NCBI GenBank assembly: GCA_027943335.1
Contig: BSBK01000876.1
Location: 620,001-684,000 of the forward strand
Direction of reading: 5' to 3'
From: Chamaecyparis obtusa
Lineage: Eukaryota; Streptophyta; Pinopsida; Cupressales; Cupressaceae
Length of the DNA stretch: 64,000 nucleotides
Of the stretch, positions 1 through 12,123 are shown in pieces. The notes under the pieces were generated by a model. The model made no database searches. It saw only the letters and a program-made list of their open reading frames with translations, and was not told the DNA's origin. Positions within the stretch are counted from its first letter, which is position 1. Each line of letters starts with the position of its first letter. The position numbers and the translations under genes are program-made.

Positions 1-48
1 TTAATCATGATTAATTTCACAGTTCAAATTTCAAACATACCACTAACA

Positions 49-3000
49 GTCAGTTGAAAGTGTCTTGTATCTTAGACCTCGTGAGAGGTATCAAAAAACT
101 ATAAAGTGCTATGGGATCATATTTTCGAGGTCTACAATAAGCTCTCTTGGTTTTTGACAATTTGACTTCATTTGCATTTGGCAAGGCAATCTCAATCGAT
201 GCCAAAACTTGTAGTGAGGGTTAGTTGAAAGTGGCTCAGCAGCGTATCTTTCAAACCATTTGACCTAGCATCAAACCATTTTCTCCATTGGCTCTAGTTA
301 GCTGGGTAAATGCCAGTGATAACCCTGTTCTACCCACAAAGTCACTGGAACGCTCGCGACCATGCTCGACCCAAGTGACCCCAAGGTGAACTAAGCATGA
401 TTGGGCAGCGATCTTCTGGGGCTCGTATCTCAGACCTCATGAGAGGTATCAACAAACCATTAGGTTCTATGAGATCAAGTTTTTGAGTTCTACAATAACC
501 TCTCTCAGTTTTGGGTGATTCGACTTTGTTTGCATTTGGCAAGATGATCTCAGTCGATGCCAAAACTTGTAGTGAGGGTCAGTTGAAAGTGGCTCAGCAG
601 CGTATCTTTCAAACCATCTAACCTAGCATCAAACTATCTACTCCATCAGCTCTAGTTGGTTGGGTAAATGCTAGTGACAACCCCATTCTTCCCACAGAGT
701 CATCGAAATGCTCGCGACCATGATCGACCCAAGTGACCCCAAGGTGCACTAAGCACGATTGGGAAATGATCTTCTAGGGCTCATATCTTAGACCTCGTGA
801 GAGGTATCAACAAAATGTTAGGTGCTACAAGATCATGTTTTTGAGGTCTACAATAACCTCTCTTAGTTTTGGGTGATTCGACTTTGTTTGCATTTGGTAA
901 GGCGATCTCAGTTGATGCCAAAACTTGCAGTGAGGGTCAGTTGAAAGTGGCTTAGTAGCATATCTTTCAAACCATCTAACCTAGCATTGAACCATCTACT
1001 CCATCAGCTCTAGTTGTTTGGGTAAATTCTAGTGACAACCCTATTCTTCCCATAGAGTCACCGGAATGCTCGTGACCACACTCAACCCAAGTGACCCCAA
1101 GGTGCACTAAGCATGGTTGGGCAGCGATCTTCTGGGGCTCATATCTTGAACCTCGTTAGAGGTATTGACAAAATGTCAGATGCTACGAGATCATGTTTTT
1201 GAGGTCTACAATAACCTCTCTCATTTTTGGGTGATTCGACTTCCTTTGCATTTGGCAAGGCGATCTCAATCGATGCCAAAACTTGCAGTGAGGGTCAGTT
1301 GAAAGTGGCTCAGCAACATATCTTTCAAACCGTCTAACCTAGCATCAAACTGTCTACTCCATCAGCTTCAGTTGGCCAGGTAAACACTAGTGACAACCCC
1401 ATTCTTCCCACAGAGTCACCGAAATAATCGCGACCACGCTCGACCAAAGTGACCCCAAGGTGCACTAAGCATGATTGGGTAGTGATCTTCTAGGGCTCTT
1501 ATATCAGACCTCATGAGAAGTATCAACAAACTGTTAGGTGCTATAGGATTGTTTTTTCAAGGTCTACAATAACGTCTCTCAGTTTTGGGCGATTTGACTT
1601 CATTTGCATTTGGCAAGGTGATCTTAGTCGATGCCAAAACTTGCAATGAGGGTCAGTTGAAAGTGGCTCAACAGCGTATCTTTCAAACTATTTGATCTGG
1701 CATCAAACCATCTACTCCATCAGCTCTAGTTGGTTGGGTAAATGCCAGTGACAATGCCATTCTTCCCACATAGTCATTGGAACACTCGTGACAACGCTTG
1801 ACCCAAGTGACCCCAAGGTGCACTAAGCACAATTGGGCAGTGATCTTCTGGGGCTCATATCTTGAACCTCATGAGAGGTATTGACAAACTATTAGGTGCT
1901 ACAAGATCATGTTTTTGAGGTCTAAAATAACCTCTCTTAGTTTTGGGTGATTCAATTTCATTTGCATTTGGCAAGGAATTCTCAGTCGATGCCAAAACTT
2001 GTAGTGAGGGTCAGTTGAAAGTGGCTCAGTAGCGTATCTTTCAAACTATCTAACCTAGAATCAAACCATCTACTCCATTGGCTCTAGTTGGCCAGGTAAA
2101 TGCTAGTGACAACCCCATTTTTCCCACAGAGTCACCGGAACACTCACGACCATGCTCGACCCAAGTGACCCCAAGGTGCACTAAGCACGATTGGGTAGTG
2201 ATCTTCTGGGGCTCATATCTCAGACCTCGTGAGAGGTATCAACAAAATTTTAGGTGCTACAAGATCATGTTTTTGAGTTCTACAATAACCTCTCTCAGTT
2301 TTGGGTGATTCAATTTCATTTTCATTTGGCAAGGTGATCTCAGTTGATGCCAAAACTTGCAGTGAGGGTCAGTTGAAAGTGGCTCAACAGCGTATCTTTC
2401 AAACCATCTGACATGGCATCAAAACATCTACTCCATTGGCTCTAGTTAGCTAGGTAAATGCTAGTGACAACCCCATTCTACCCACAGAGTCACCGAAACA
2501 CTCGCGACCATGCTCGACCCAAGTGACCCCAAGGTGCACTAAGCACGATTGGGAAGTGATCTTCTGGGGCTCGTATCTTAGACCTCGTGAGAGGTATAAA
2601 AAAATTGATAGGTGCTATGGGATTATGTTTTCAAGGTCTACAATAACCTCTCTCAATTTTGGGTGATTCAACTTCATTTGCATTTGGCAAGGTGATCTCA
2701 GTCGATGCCAAAACTTGTAGTGAGGGTTAGTTGAAAGTGGCTCAACAGCGTATCTTTCAAACCATCTAACCTAGCATCAAACCATCTACTCTATTGACTC
2801 CAATTGGCTAGGTAAATGCCAGTGACAACCTTATTCTACCCATAGAGTCACTGGAATGCTCGCGACCACGCTTGACCCAAGTGACCCCAAGGTGCACTAA
2901 GGATGATTGGGCAATGATCTTTTGGGGCTCATATCTCAGACCTCATGAGAGGTATCAAAAAACTATTAGGTGCTACAAGATCATGTTTTTGAGGTCTACA

Positions 3001-5697
3001 ATAACCTCTCTCAGTTTTGGGTGATTCAATTTCATTTGCATTTGGCAAGGTGATCTCAGTCGATGCCAAAACTTGTAGTGAGGGTCAGTTAAAAGTGGCT
3101 CAGCAGTGTATCTTTCAAACCATCTAACCTGGCATCCAACCATCTACTCCATCAGCTCTAGTTGGCTAGGTAAACACCAGTGACAACCTTGTTCTACCCA
3201 TAGAATCATCGGAATGCTCCCGACCATGCTCGACCCAAGTGACCCTAAGATGCACTAAGCATGATTGGGCAGTGATCTTCTGGGGCTCGTATCTTAGACC
3301 TCATGAGAGGTATTGAAAAAATGTTAGATGCTACGGGATTGTGTTTTCAAGGTCTACAATAACCTCTCTTAGTTTTGGGTGATTTGACTTCATTTGCATT
3401 TGGCAAGGTGATCTCAGTCAATGCCAAAACTTTTAGTGAGGGTCAGTTGAAAGTGGCTTAGCAGCGTATCTTTCAAATCATTTGACCTAGCATTGAACCG
3501 TCTACTCCATCAACTTTGGTTGGCTAGGTAAACACCAATGACAACCCTATTCTACCCATAGAGTTACCAAAATGCTCGCGACCACGCTTGACCCAAGTGA
3601 TGCCAAGGTGCACTAAGCATGATTGGGTAGTGATCTTCTGGGGCTCATATCTTAGACCTCGTGAGAGGTATTGACAAAATTTTAGGTGCTACGGGATCAT
3701 GTTTTCAAGGTCTACAATAAAATCTCTTAGTTTTGGGCCATTCGAATTCATTTTCATTTGGAAAGGTGATCTTAGTCGATGCCAAAACTTGTAGTGAGGG
3801 TTAGTTGAAAGTGGCTCAGCAGTGTATCTTTCAAACCGTTTGACCTGGCATCAAACCATTTGCTCCATCAACTCTAGTTGTCTAGGTAAATGCTAGTGAC
3901 AACCCTATTCTACCCACAGAGTCACTGGAACGCTCATGACCACGCTCGACCCAAGTGACCCCAAGGTGCACTAAGCACAATTGGGAAGTGATCTTCTGGG
4001 GCTCGTATCTCAGACCTCGTGAGAGGTATTGAAAAACCATGAGGTGCTATGGGATCATGTTTTCGAGGTCTACAATAAACTCTCTTGGTTTTGGGCAATT
4101 CAACTTCATTTGTATTTGGCAAGGTGATCTCAGTCGATGCCAAAACTTGTAGTGAGGGTCAGTTGAAAGTGGCTCAGCAGTGTATCTTTCAAATCATTTG
4201 ACCTGGCATCAAACCATCTAGTCCATCAGCTTTAGTTGGCTAGGTAAACACTAGTGACAACCCTGTTCTACCCACAGAGTCATCGGAACACTCGCGACCA
4301 CGCTCGACCCACCCCAAGGTGCACTAAGCATGATTGGGCAATGATCTTCTGGGGCTCGTGTCTCAGACCTCATGAGAGGTATTGACAAACCATTAGGTGC
4401 TACGGGATCATGTTTTTGAGGTATTCAATAACCTCTCTTAGTTTTGGGTGATTTGACTTTATTTGCATTTGGCAAGGTGATCTCAATCGATGCCAAAACT
4501 TGTAATGAGGGTTAGTTGAAAGTGGCTTAGCAACATATCTTTCAAATCATCTAACCTGGCATCAAACCATCTACTCCATCAGCTCTAGTTGGTTGAGTAA
4601 ACACTAGTGACAACCCCATTCTTCCCATAGAGTCATCGGAATGCTCGTGACCACGCTCGACCCAAGTGACCCCAAGGTGCACTAAGCATGATTGGGCAGT
4701 GATCTTCTGGGGCTCGTATCTCAGACCTCGTGAGAGGTATTGACAAATTTTTAGGTGCTACAAGATCATGTTTTTGAGGTCTACAATAACCTCTCTCAGT
4801 TTTGGGTGATTTGACTTCGTTTGCATTTGGTAAGGCGATCTCAGTCGATGCCAAAACTTGCAGTGAGGGCCAGTTGAAAGTGGCTCAGCAGCGTATCTTT
4901 CAAACCATCTGACCTAGCATCAAATCTTCTACTCCATCAGCTCCGGTTGGCTAGTTAAACACTAGTGACAACCCTGTTCTACCCACAGAGTCACCGGAAC
5001 GCTCGCGACCACGCTCGACCCAAGTGACCCCAAGGTGCGCTAAGAATGATTGGGCAGTGATCTTCTGGGGCTCATATCTTAGACCTCATGAGAGGTATTG
5101 ACAAAATGTTAGGTGCTACAAGATTGTGTTTTCAATGTCTACAATAACCTCTCTTAGTTTTGGGTGATTCAACTTTGTTTGCATTTGGCAAGGTGATCTC
5201 AGTCGATGCCAAAACTTGCAGTGAGGGTCAGTTGAAAGTGGCTCAGCAGTGTATCTTTCAAACTATCTAACCTAGCATCAAACTGTCTACTCCATCAGCT
5301 CCGATTGGCTAGGTAAATGCCAGTGACAACCCCATTCTACCCACAGAGTCACCGGAATGCTCGCGACCACGCTCGACCCAAGTGACCCCAAGGTGCACTA
5401 AGCATGATTGGGCAGGGATCTTATGGGGCTCATATCTTGAACCTCGTGAGATGTATCAATAAACTATTAGGTGCTATAGGATCATGTTTTCAAGGTCTAT
5501 AATAACCTCTCTTAGTTTTGGGTGATTCAACTTCATTTGCATTTGGCAAGGCGATCTCAGTCGATGCCAAAACTTGCAGTGAGGGTCAGTTGAAAGTGGC
5601 TCAGCAGCGTATCTTTCAAATCATCTAACTTGGCATCAAATCATCTACTCCATCGGCTTCAATTGGCTATGTAAATGCCAATGACAACCTCATTCCA
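49..5697. repeat. 358-bp tandem satellite array, about 16 units
   Basis: A landmark in each unit (ccaagtgacc or a close variant) begins at 371, 729, 1087, 1445, 1803, 2161, 2519, 2877, 3235, 3593, 3951, 4309, 4662, 5020 and 5378. Thirteen spacings are exactly 358 bp and one is 353 bp, because the copy at 4309 lacks 5 bp. Partial units flank both sides. The left edge joins unrelated AT-rich DNA near 49-62 through a truncated unit, and the right edge breaks off at about 5697. Copies differ mostly by transitions at former CG sites. A minus-strand frame of about 70 codons is open in some copies only (for example 342-563, 3934-4143, 4633-4854). Since 358 is not a multiple of 3, no frame can run through the array, so I call it satellite DNA and not a repeat protein. 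The window may start inside a larger array. Confidence 0.96.
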
Positions 5698-5941
5698 TTC
5701 TACAATCATTTGAAATGGAGGAAATAAATGAAATTAGCCAATGGAGTATGAAGGAAGTCATGATACCTTGTTTCCCCGTCACAATGAAAGTGAAATATTT
5801 TACAACACATTAATCTAGTTTGGTATCAAGATTATGCCTATTATTGTAGGACCATTGACATACTTGTTATCCAAGCCTGCAAAGGGAGTTGTCAAAATAT
5901 TCGATCTCCTCTTTCTCCTCGATACAATTCTTCTTGTCTAC

Positions 5942-6226
5942 AAAGAGGTTGGGTAGATATATGGTTCAGTTACAAAGGACATTTTGACTGCTTTCAAAAT
6001 GCATTGTTATGGATGGAATTCTATATATTGTGTTCCCCCTAGGCCAGCTTTCACAGGGTCTGCTCCAATTAACCTTTCAGATCAGCTTAATCAAGTTCTA
6101 CATTGGGCTCGTGGATTAGTAGAAATTTTTCTAAGCAGACATTGTCTTATTTGGTATGGTTATGAAGGTAGATTGAAATGGGTGGAGAGGCTATCAATGC
6201 CACTATCTATCCAAGGACATGCCATC
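5942..6226 (+). pseudogene. Cellulose synthase (CesA) exon fragment
   Basis: The translation carries a run of CesA catalytic-subunit landmarks in order: [46 protein letters not shown], and EIFLSRHC followed by [11 protein letters not shown]. In the family this block lies in the late part of the cytosolic glucosyltransferase domain, around the Q/RxxRW region; the usual RW here reads HW. Family members are about 1000-1100 residues, so this is under a tenth of a gene. It is broken in two ways: a TAG replaces the expected tryptophan codon at 5954-5956, and a one-base shift follows ERLS near 6209, after which the expected INATIYP continues in another frame. No other CesA exon is visible nearby. 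I see a dead fragment, possibly carried or stranded by rearrangement next to the satellite edge. Confidence 0.88.
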
Positions 6227-7297
6227 ATCCTTAGGGTTGGTTATAATTTTAACTATTGAGTCCCATAAAAACTGTGACTTGGAAACATAGATAGTATATG
6301 TAAATTGTTTGACAGAATGCTCGCAAGCAGAGCATGACATATATGGAATAATAGATAGGAGTAGTAGAACTAGTAAAAGGTATCCAAAAATGAAATTTCC
6401 AAAGCTTTGTCAGGTTAGACTGGTTGATGACAATGAGAATTGGTTTTGCACATCAACAGTGCTGGCATTCGAGAACATGATAATCTATAATGCAATTACA
6501 ATATTAAGACATTATCATTTCCTGAGAATGCCCCAACACCGAATGTCAAGGAGGACCCAACATCTTCCCTGATGGACATAACCTTGTTTCATGCTCAATT
6601 GTTGGATTCATAGAGGTCTAGGACTATATCGGTAGGAAACTTAAGAGTGATTTTCAATACCAAGCTGATGATGCCTTCATGATGCATGATAATGTAGTTC
6701 TTTGTGTTCACATCAATCATGATTAAGAGATGTTGGCTTCAAGTTCACAAGGTGGGAAAATTGAGGAGGACGTGCTCACAATTGAATCCCAAAATATGTA
6801 TGTATGATGGCTTTGACAAAATGTTTCTTGGTGTCACTTGCATGAAGTGGTATGTTTGTGGAGAGCCAAAAATGACACGCTCTAGTTATAGCACCAAGCT
6901 TCCAATCAAAACATAGAGGCATTAACACTTGTGTTGCAATAAGATCTAGGTGGCACTATTATATAAGAATAGATCCATTTTGAAAGATGTAGAGCACCAA
7001 GTAACATGGACTTTCATAACACAATATTACTAAGGCACTCACAAAGGGAGACTTTAATGTATTCGAGAAAGAAGATGTGGATAGACACATCCTCAAGAAT
7101 TAGTTATTATAACAGGAAAGAAACTAACCGAAAGGGGAAAATAAGTAAGGCTCGTAGAGGAGATTTTGGGGGTTCCAGATTCCGCCTGACCCGAGAGACT
7201 TTATGCCAGGGGAGGGATAGATTAGGATTTTTATTGTAATGTAGGGAAAGAGGGATTTTATTTTCAGATAATGATTAATGTACAGGAACAATAGAAT
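6227..7297. other. Unrecognised degraded DNA
   Basis: No coherent gene is seen. Short plus-strand open stretches at 6309-6572, 6704-6916 and 7006-7239 carry no motif I recognise. Part of 6520-6720 reads as a protein-like stretch in one frame interrupted by stops (beginning CPNTECQGG), so it may be an old coding fragment. The last five bases before the LTR element (CTTTG, 7298-7302) are its target duplication. Confidence 0.5.
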
Positions 7298-7302
7298 CTT
7301 TG

Positions 7303-8319
7303 TGTTAGAAATAGAAAATAATGAGAGGGGGGGGTGAATCAGTATTTCAAAAACTTTTTCTTTTGCCCACTTATGGATATAACAGATTACTTTAGTGCAT
7401 ACAAAGATTATCAAGTTGATTAACAAACATAGTAGTAAATAGAAAGAACTCATAACACATGATATGTTCTCGAGGAAACCCTGGCCAAGGGAAAACCTCA
7501 GTGGGGATGGTACCCACAAAGATCACTAATCAAAAGTATCCTATTAGGGATATTGGACCCTGTTAAGAGTCAATTTACAATATATAGTAGATCTATCCTG
7601 GTTAAATGACTTTAGGCCTTGTTAGAAGCCTTAACCCTGTTAGGAGTTAGATTACAAAACCTGATCACCAGCTGAGCTCACTATCCAAACAGGTAATACA
7701 AAATGTTTCTGACTATAGTATGGTACTACTTACAACTTCGCATCAATAGCCTTTACCGCTATCACAATATACAACTATTGCAAGTTATCCTTTTCTTTCT
7801 TTTTACACATCACACACTTTTTCATTACATTTCAAGTATGCCTAATATATGAGTTATTAGAGCTAATAAATTTATATGGTCAGCTTCCAAAATATTTATC
7901 CAAGAGTAAACATCTAGGATTTCATCCCTTCATAATGTTAAGTCATTATTTTGACAAGCAAAAATAATCCCTTAACTCTTTCGCTAATACTGTCTCCAAA
8001 ACTATTCTATCTACAAAAACTATCTTCGGTAAACTTTGAATAACTTCATCTGTACTACTCTAAACTTTATGCACACTGAGATGGGGTATCCTCATACTCT
8101 ATAGAAGCTTTAGTTAATTGTGCAAACAAAAATATTGCTCCAGTGGACGTCGCCAACTAAATCTTCATTGGGTGCTTTGTTAGGATCACTATATCCATAC
8201 TTAGACAATTTCTTCCTTCAACTTGCCATACTTGCATTCCAAATTCTATGCTCTCAATAGAGATCATATGTTTCCATAATGACAACATCTATGCATCCAC
8301 ATTAGCCAAATTGCCAACA
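7303..8319 (-). repeat. 3' LTR of the pol-less element
   Basis: This 1017-bp repeat matches 13485-14501 base for base without length change. On the minus strand it starts TGTTGGCAATTTGGC and ends CTAACA. It follows the purine tract at 8320-8332. Confidence 0.95.
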
Positions 8320-8332
8320 ATCTCCCCCTTTG
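8320..8332 (-). other. Polypurine tract of the pol-less element
   Basis: The minus strand reads CAAAGGGGGAGAT immediately before the LTR start TGTTGG, the expected place for the plus-strand primer. A second similar tract lies nearby at about 8503-8515. Confidence 0.9.
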
Positions 8333-8705
8333 TCATTGGTGGCAACATATGGGAAAATTGGCTAAGTGTGCAAACTAAACTTCAAAGTATTTACACAAAA
8401 TTGTGGCCAAATGTTATACAACACATATACAATATTTTACTCCATAGAATAGTTCCCCCTATGAGTATCCTTCCTCAACTTATTATCAATTTTCTGCTAT
8501 CTCTCCCCCTTTGACAACAATGACAAAGATAGGGTGTACAAAAATTTCAAAAAAAAATTTGATACCTTGTTATTAGCTATTGCAAAGCCAGTAGGCTTGC
8601 AACACAGTCGCCAAAATCTGACTTCCATGATTCAAAATCTTTCTCCCATATCTTCCTGATGGATTCAACAACATTGAGTAGAGTACTCAATCCGTATGCT
8701 ATTGT

Positions 8706-11697
8706 CTAACAAGCTTGCAGGGAATTAAAGCTAAACTTCTGAAAAGATATCTTTGCTAAAAGACACTGCTCAATTTGGTCTTCAACAATTGAGGTCTTGA
8801 TTGAGATATGCTCTCTCAAGATGTTAATCTTGATCATCTTTATGTTCTTCTCCTTTTCTAAAATTCTGATTTCATCATTTAACTTCCTTATGTTCTTCTC
8901 TACAGAACTTATCTTTACATTTGGGCTTGTCAAGGTGTTTGTTTCAGCTGTAATTGCATCTATCTTCTCTCTGATCTTCTTATCTTCTTCAGCTGTTAGG
9001 ATTTCTGATTTTGTGCATTGTATATACAAACTCTTTCCAGTCCCAAAATATTTCCTCAAATTCTTTATGCATACATCCAAATTATTAATATCATTTTGAA
9101 TATTTACACTTAAATTTTGTTGCATTTCTACTTCAAAGGCTTCCTAAACTTTTATTCTAGCAATATCCTTTAAGTTAGAAAATTCAGAGTCAAAAGAGTT
9201 TATTACTATTTTAGCTTTCTCAAGTGGATCCGATTCAAATACCTTAGTGCTGATCACACTCTCAAGTTTCTCTATCAAACTCTAACTTTGCCTTCAAGGT
9301 CCTTCACCTTCTTATTCTTTCCAATAATTTTATTAAGAGATGTGATGAACTCAAGCTGATCATCATCTTCAACCTCTTTTCCAAGGTCTTCAAAAATTGA
9401 ACCAATTTGTCTCTTCTTACTATTAGGTGCACTAGGGGTAGTGATCTCTATCAAAATTTGCTTACCTTTAACTGTCTACTCTACTGGAACTGATTCTGAT
9501 ACAGCTGGTGCTTCCACTGCCTCTGTATCCTTTTCTGATTCTGTAATCTTCTCTTGCTCTTCTAAAGCCAAATTGTCAACAATGTTTCCTAGATCATGAA
9601 ATACTGTATCATCTAACTCTAGTGTCACTTTGGTTCCTTCAATGTCCATTGATTCTTTGCCAATATTGATATGTGAAGAAGATGAGACTTCTTCAATACC
9701 AACTTCCTCTGCATGTGGTTCCTTTGATTGCTTCTACTGAGGATCTGATTCAAATTGCTTTCCTGCAACTATGTCTGCAAGAACTTGCATTACTACTTGC
9801 TCAGTCTCTTTCTATACTTCCTCCTTTTTGCCTCCCATTATAAGGATTTTTATTCTCTTAGTTCTCAATAAAGTTCCAAGAGGCTTCAAGAATCTCTTCA
9901 AATGATCTTCATCCTCAACTTCGTAGAATTGTTTGATTACATGTTCTCTCATCTTTATGTCCTCTTCTTGTGCTCTCTATTTTCTATTCACAAGTCTGTT
10001 ATACAAATCATCTAGGATCTTACCATGAATAGTGCTAAGTTTCTTATCTGTCAAAATCATATGTGTAATCATTGCATTTTCAAAATTCAATCTATCAAAT
10101 GATCCATATAGATCATAGAATTTATTTATCTTAGTGAAGTCTCCATGCTTCAATATATCTTCATTAACTCTTTCAATTCTTGGTTTCCAAGTTTTCTTCT
10201 TGATTGAAACTTCATCATCATCTTTAATTTCTGCTACTTTTCTAGGTACAGGTGGTACAATCACTTTCTATCTCTTGTTGGGTCCTGTTGCACTCACTTT
10301 TACTCTTTTGCTAGAAATAGGAGAAAAAGATTTATCTCCTTCATCTTTTTTAGGTACTTCAACTTTTACCTTTACTGCAATAGGATCAACAGGGTTTGCA
10401 CTAGATGCCACAGGTGGAATTACAATATTTTCACTTTGCTTCAAGGCTTCTGCAGTCTTTTTAGCTATGTCAAACTCATGACTTGACATATCTAATTATT
10501 TTATTATTTTCTTCATAGTAGATTCAACTCTCCTACTAGATTGCTTCTTTTCTTTCAAACTTATTGCAAAGTTGAAATTCTCTTCATAGGTTCCAAACCT
10601 ATTTACATGATCATCTAACTCACACTTTAACAGTCTATTCACATATCCTACTGTTTCTGCTTCAAATATTTCATAGCCAAGAGGGTCTATGAATTCCATT
10701 CTAGGCTCAACTACTTCAATGTAGGTGAAATCAGTGTCTACCATAAAACAAATGTCATCTTTATGCTTTTCAACTAAGGATTGAGGAATCCTTGATTTGT
10801 TCTTAACAATATTCTGAAAAGTCTTCAATACAAGCTTCACACTGTCATTGACTTTATCAATTAGGTGCTTCATGTAGACTGAGTTTATTCTTTCCATTGT
10901 GTTCACATTGTCACTCCAATAAACTATGTAAGGAAATCTTCTCAAAATATGGAAAAACATATAGGTTATCAGAGATGAAAACCTAAACTATGTGTACTTA
11001 GCCTTCTTAATCTTTTCTAAGTTCTCAAATAATTGAATTTTCAAAATTTCACATAGGTCTACTTGTTTCTTCTCAATACACATAAGATAAGCTACATGAA
11101 CCATTCCTGCAGCCATGTCATCTTCCCTTGAACTACCACAGAATTTAGTTGTTAGGATCTTGCAAAGGTACCTAACATCATCTTGCTTAATCTTACTTAT
11201 TGCAATTCCTCTACCATTATAACTAGATCCAGTGTTGTCTAAAACAATCTTTCTCATGTTCTTTTCATTTAGTGTAATCTCTCCAACTTTTGATAATCCA
11301 GTAACATCATGAATAAGGTCGGTAGTTATATCAATAACTCTATCCTTCATCTAGAATTTCCCATTGTGGATTCTACTTAAAATGATCTTGGTACATTCCT
11401 CATCATTAAATTCATACTTTATGGAATAATTGATAATTTCATTGTTCTCTAGGTGCCCATAAGTTGGTTTAATTGACATGTCTTGATTATACAATTCCTG
11501 TAATCATCACTAAAGTTTGCATCTCCCAAAGTTTCAAACTTGCAACCTAAATATCCTTTAACATTTTCAATGGGTAATAATCTGTCTGGTACGGATGATA
11601 GTGCTAGCCTGTCATCAATTTCAGCTAGTTCTATTGGTTCTTTCTTAATCTTAGGTCTATTCTTATCCTTAACATTATGAACCATAGAAATATCCAT
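8706..11697 (-). pseudogene. ORF2 of pol-less element, about 997 codons, unknown function
   Basis: One long reading frame can be followed from the ATG at 11697 to a stop at 8706. It changes frame once near 11449 and once near 9280. It is interrupted by about nine single stops, at roughly 11351, 10985, 10493, 10265, 9974 and 9815 and three further downstream, most of them TAG. Between the stops the protein is continuous. An N-terminal globular part (about 11690-10500) includes GLSKVGEITL and GRGIAISKIKQDDVRYL. A middle part is rich in lysine, proline and acidic residues (about 10490-9300). A C-terminal part (9125-8706) is strongly heptad-like and probably a coiled coil. It has no RT, integrase or protease motif. 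From memory, the N-terminal part has the flavour of the 'putative plant transposon protein' domain, but I cannot confirm it. It lies 427 bp downstream of ORF1. Confidence 0.75.
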
Positions 11698-12123
11698 CTT
11701 ATCAACTGATTAAAGATCAAAAAATACCTCAACTTTGCAAATCTAGGGTTTCGGTATGATCGTCGCTGCAAATTGCTTCCAAACTTCTTCAAATCATCCT
11801 CAACTCACTTTTTCTTCTTTCAAATCTCTTTTCAATCACTTTGTAATCATGATAACTTCAATTTTGACCTTATAACACTTCACATTAACTCGATCTGACA
11901 TCGCATTCATTCATTTTGCCGCTAAAAGCTCAAAAAGCTGATTCTGCAAACCTGCAACCATAAAATTTTTTGCGACCTCACAAAACATGATATTTTCTTT
12001 TGTGCACTTAACCATAGCATTAGTACAACATAAAAAACCTATATCTAACTATGCAAAACTTAACTCATTCTAATTCCTAATCTACACTAATCCTAGGTCC
12101 TAAACTATGGAAACTTACATAAT
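11698..12123. other. Spacer between ORF1 and ORF2 of the pol-less element
   Basis: About 430 bp without an open frame of note on the element's strand. Pyrimidine-rich stretches lie just upstream of ORF2. It could hold a promoter or splice signals for ORF2, but none is clear. Confidence 0.5.

Noticed and set aside
342..563. 73-codon minus-strand ORF, seen again at 3934-4143 and 4633-4854, as a small gene
   Set aside because: It lies in the satellite unit, is open in only some copies, and the 358-bp period shifts frame each unit.
49..5697. CRISPR-like or protein-coding repeat array
   Set aside because: Units are contiguous with no unique spacers, the period is 358 bp, and no frame continues between units.
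7124..7519. 131-codon minus-strand ORF as a membrane protein
   Set aside because: It runs across the outer end of an LTR; its hydrophobic look comes from AT-rich LTR sequence, and a related frame recurs at the other LTR (13366-13635).
8797..9099. 100-codon plus-strand ORF
   Set aside because: It is the antisense shadow of the coiled-coil end of ORF2 on the minus strand.
10134..10481. 115-codon plus-strand ORF
   Set aside because: Antisense to ORF2 of the same element, which is continuous on the other strand.
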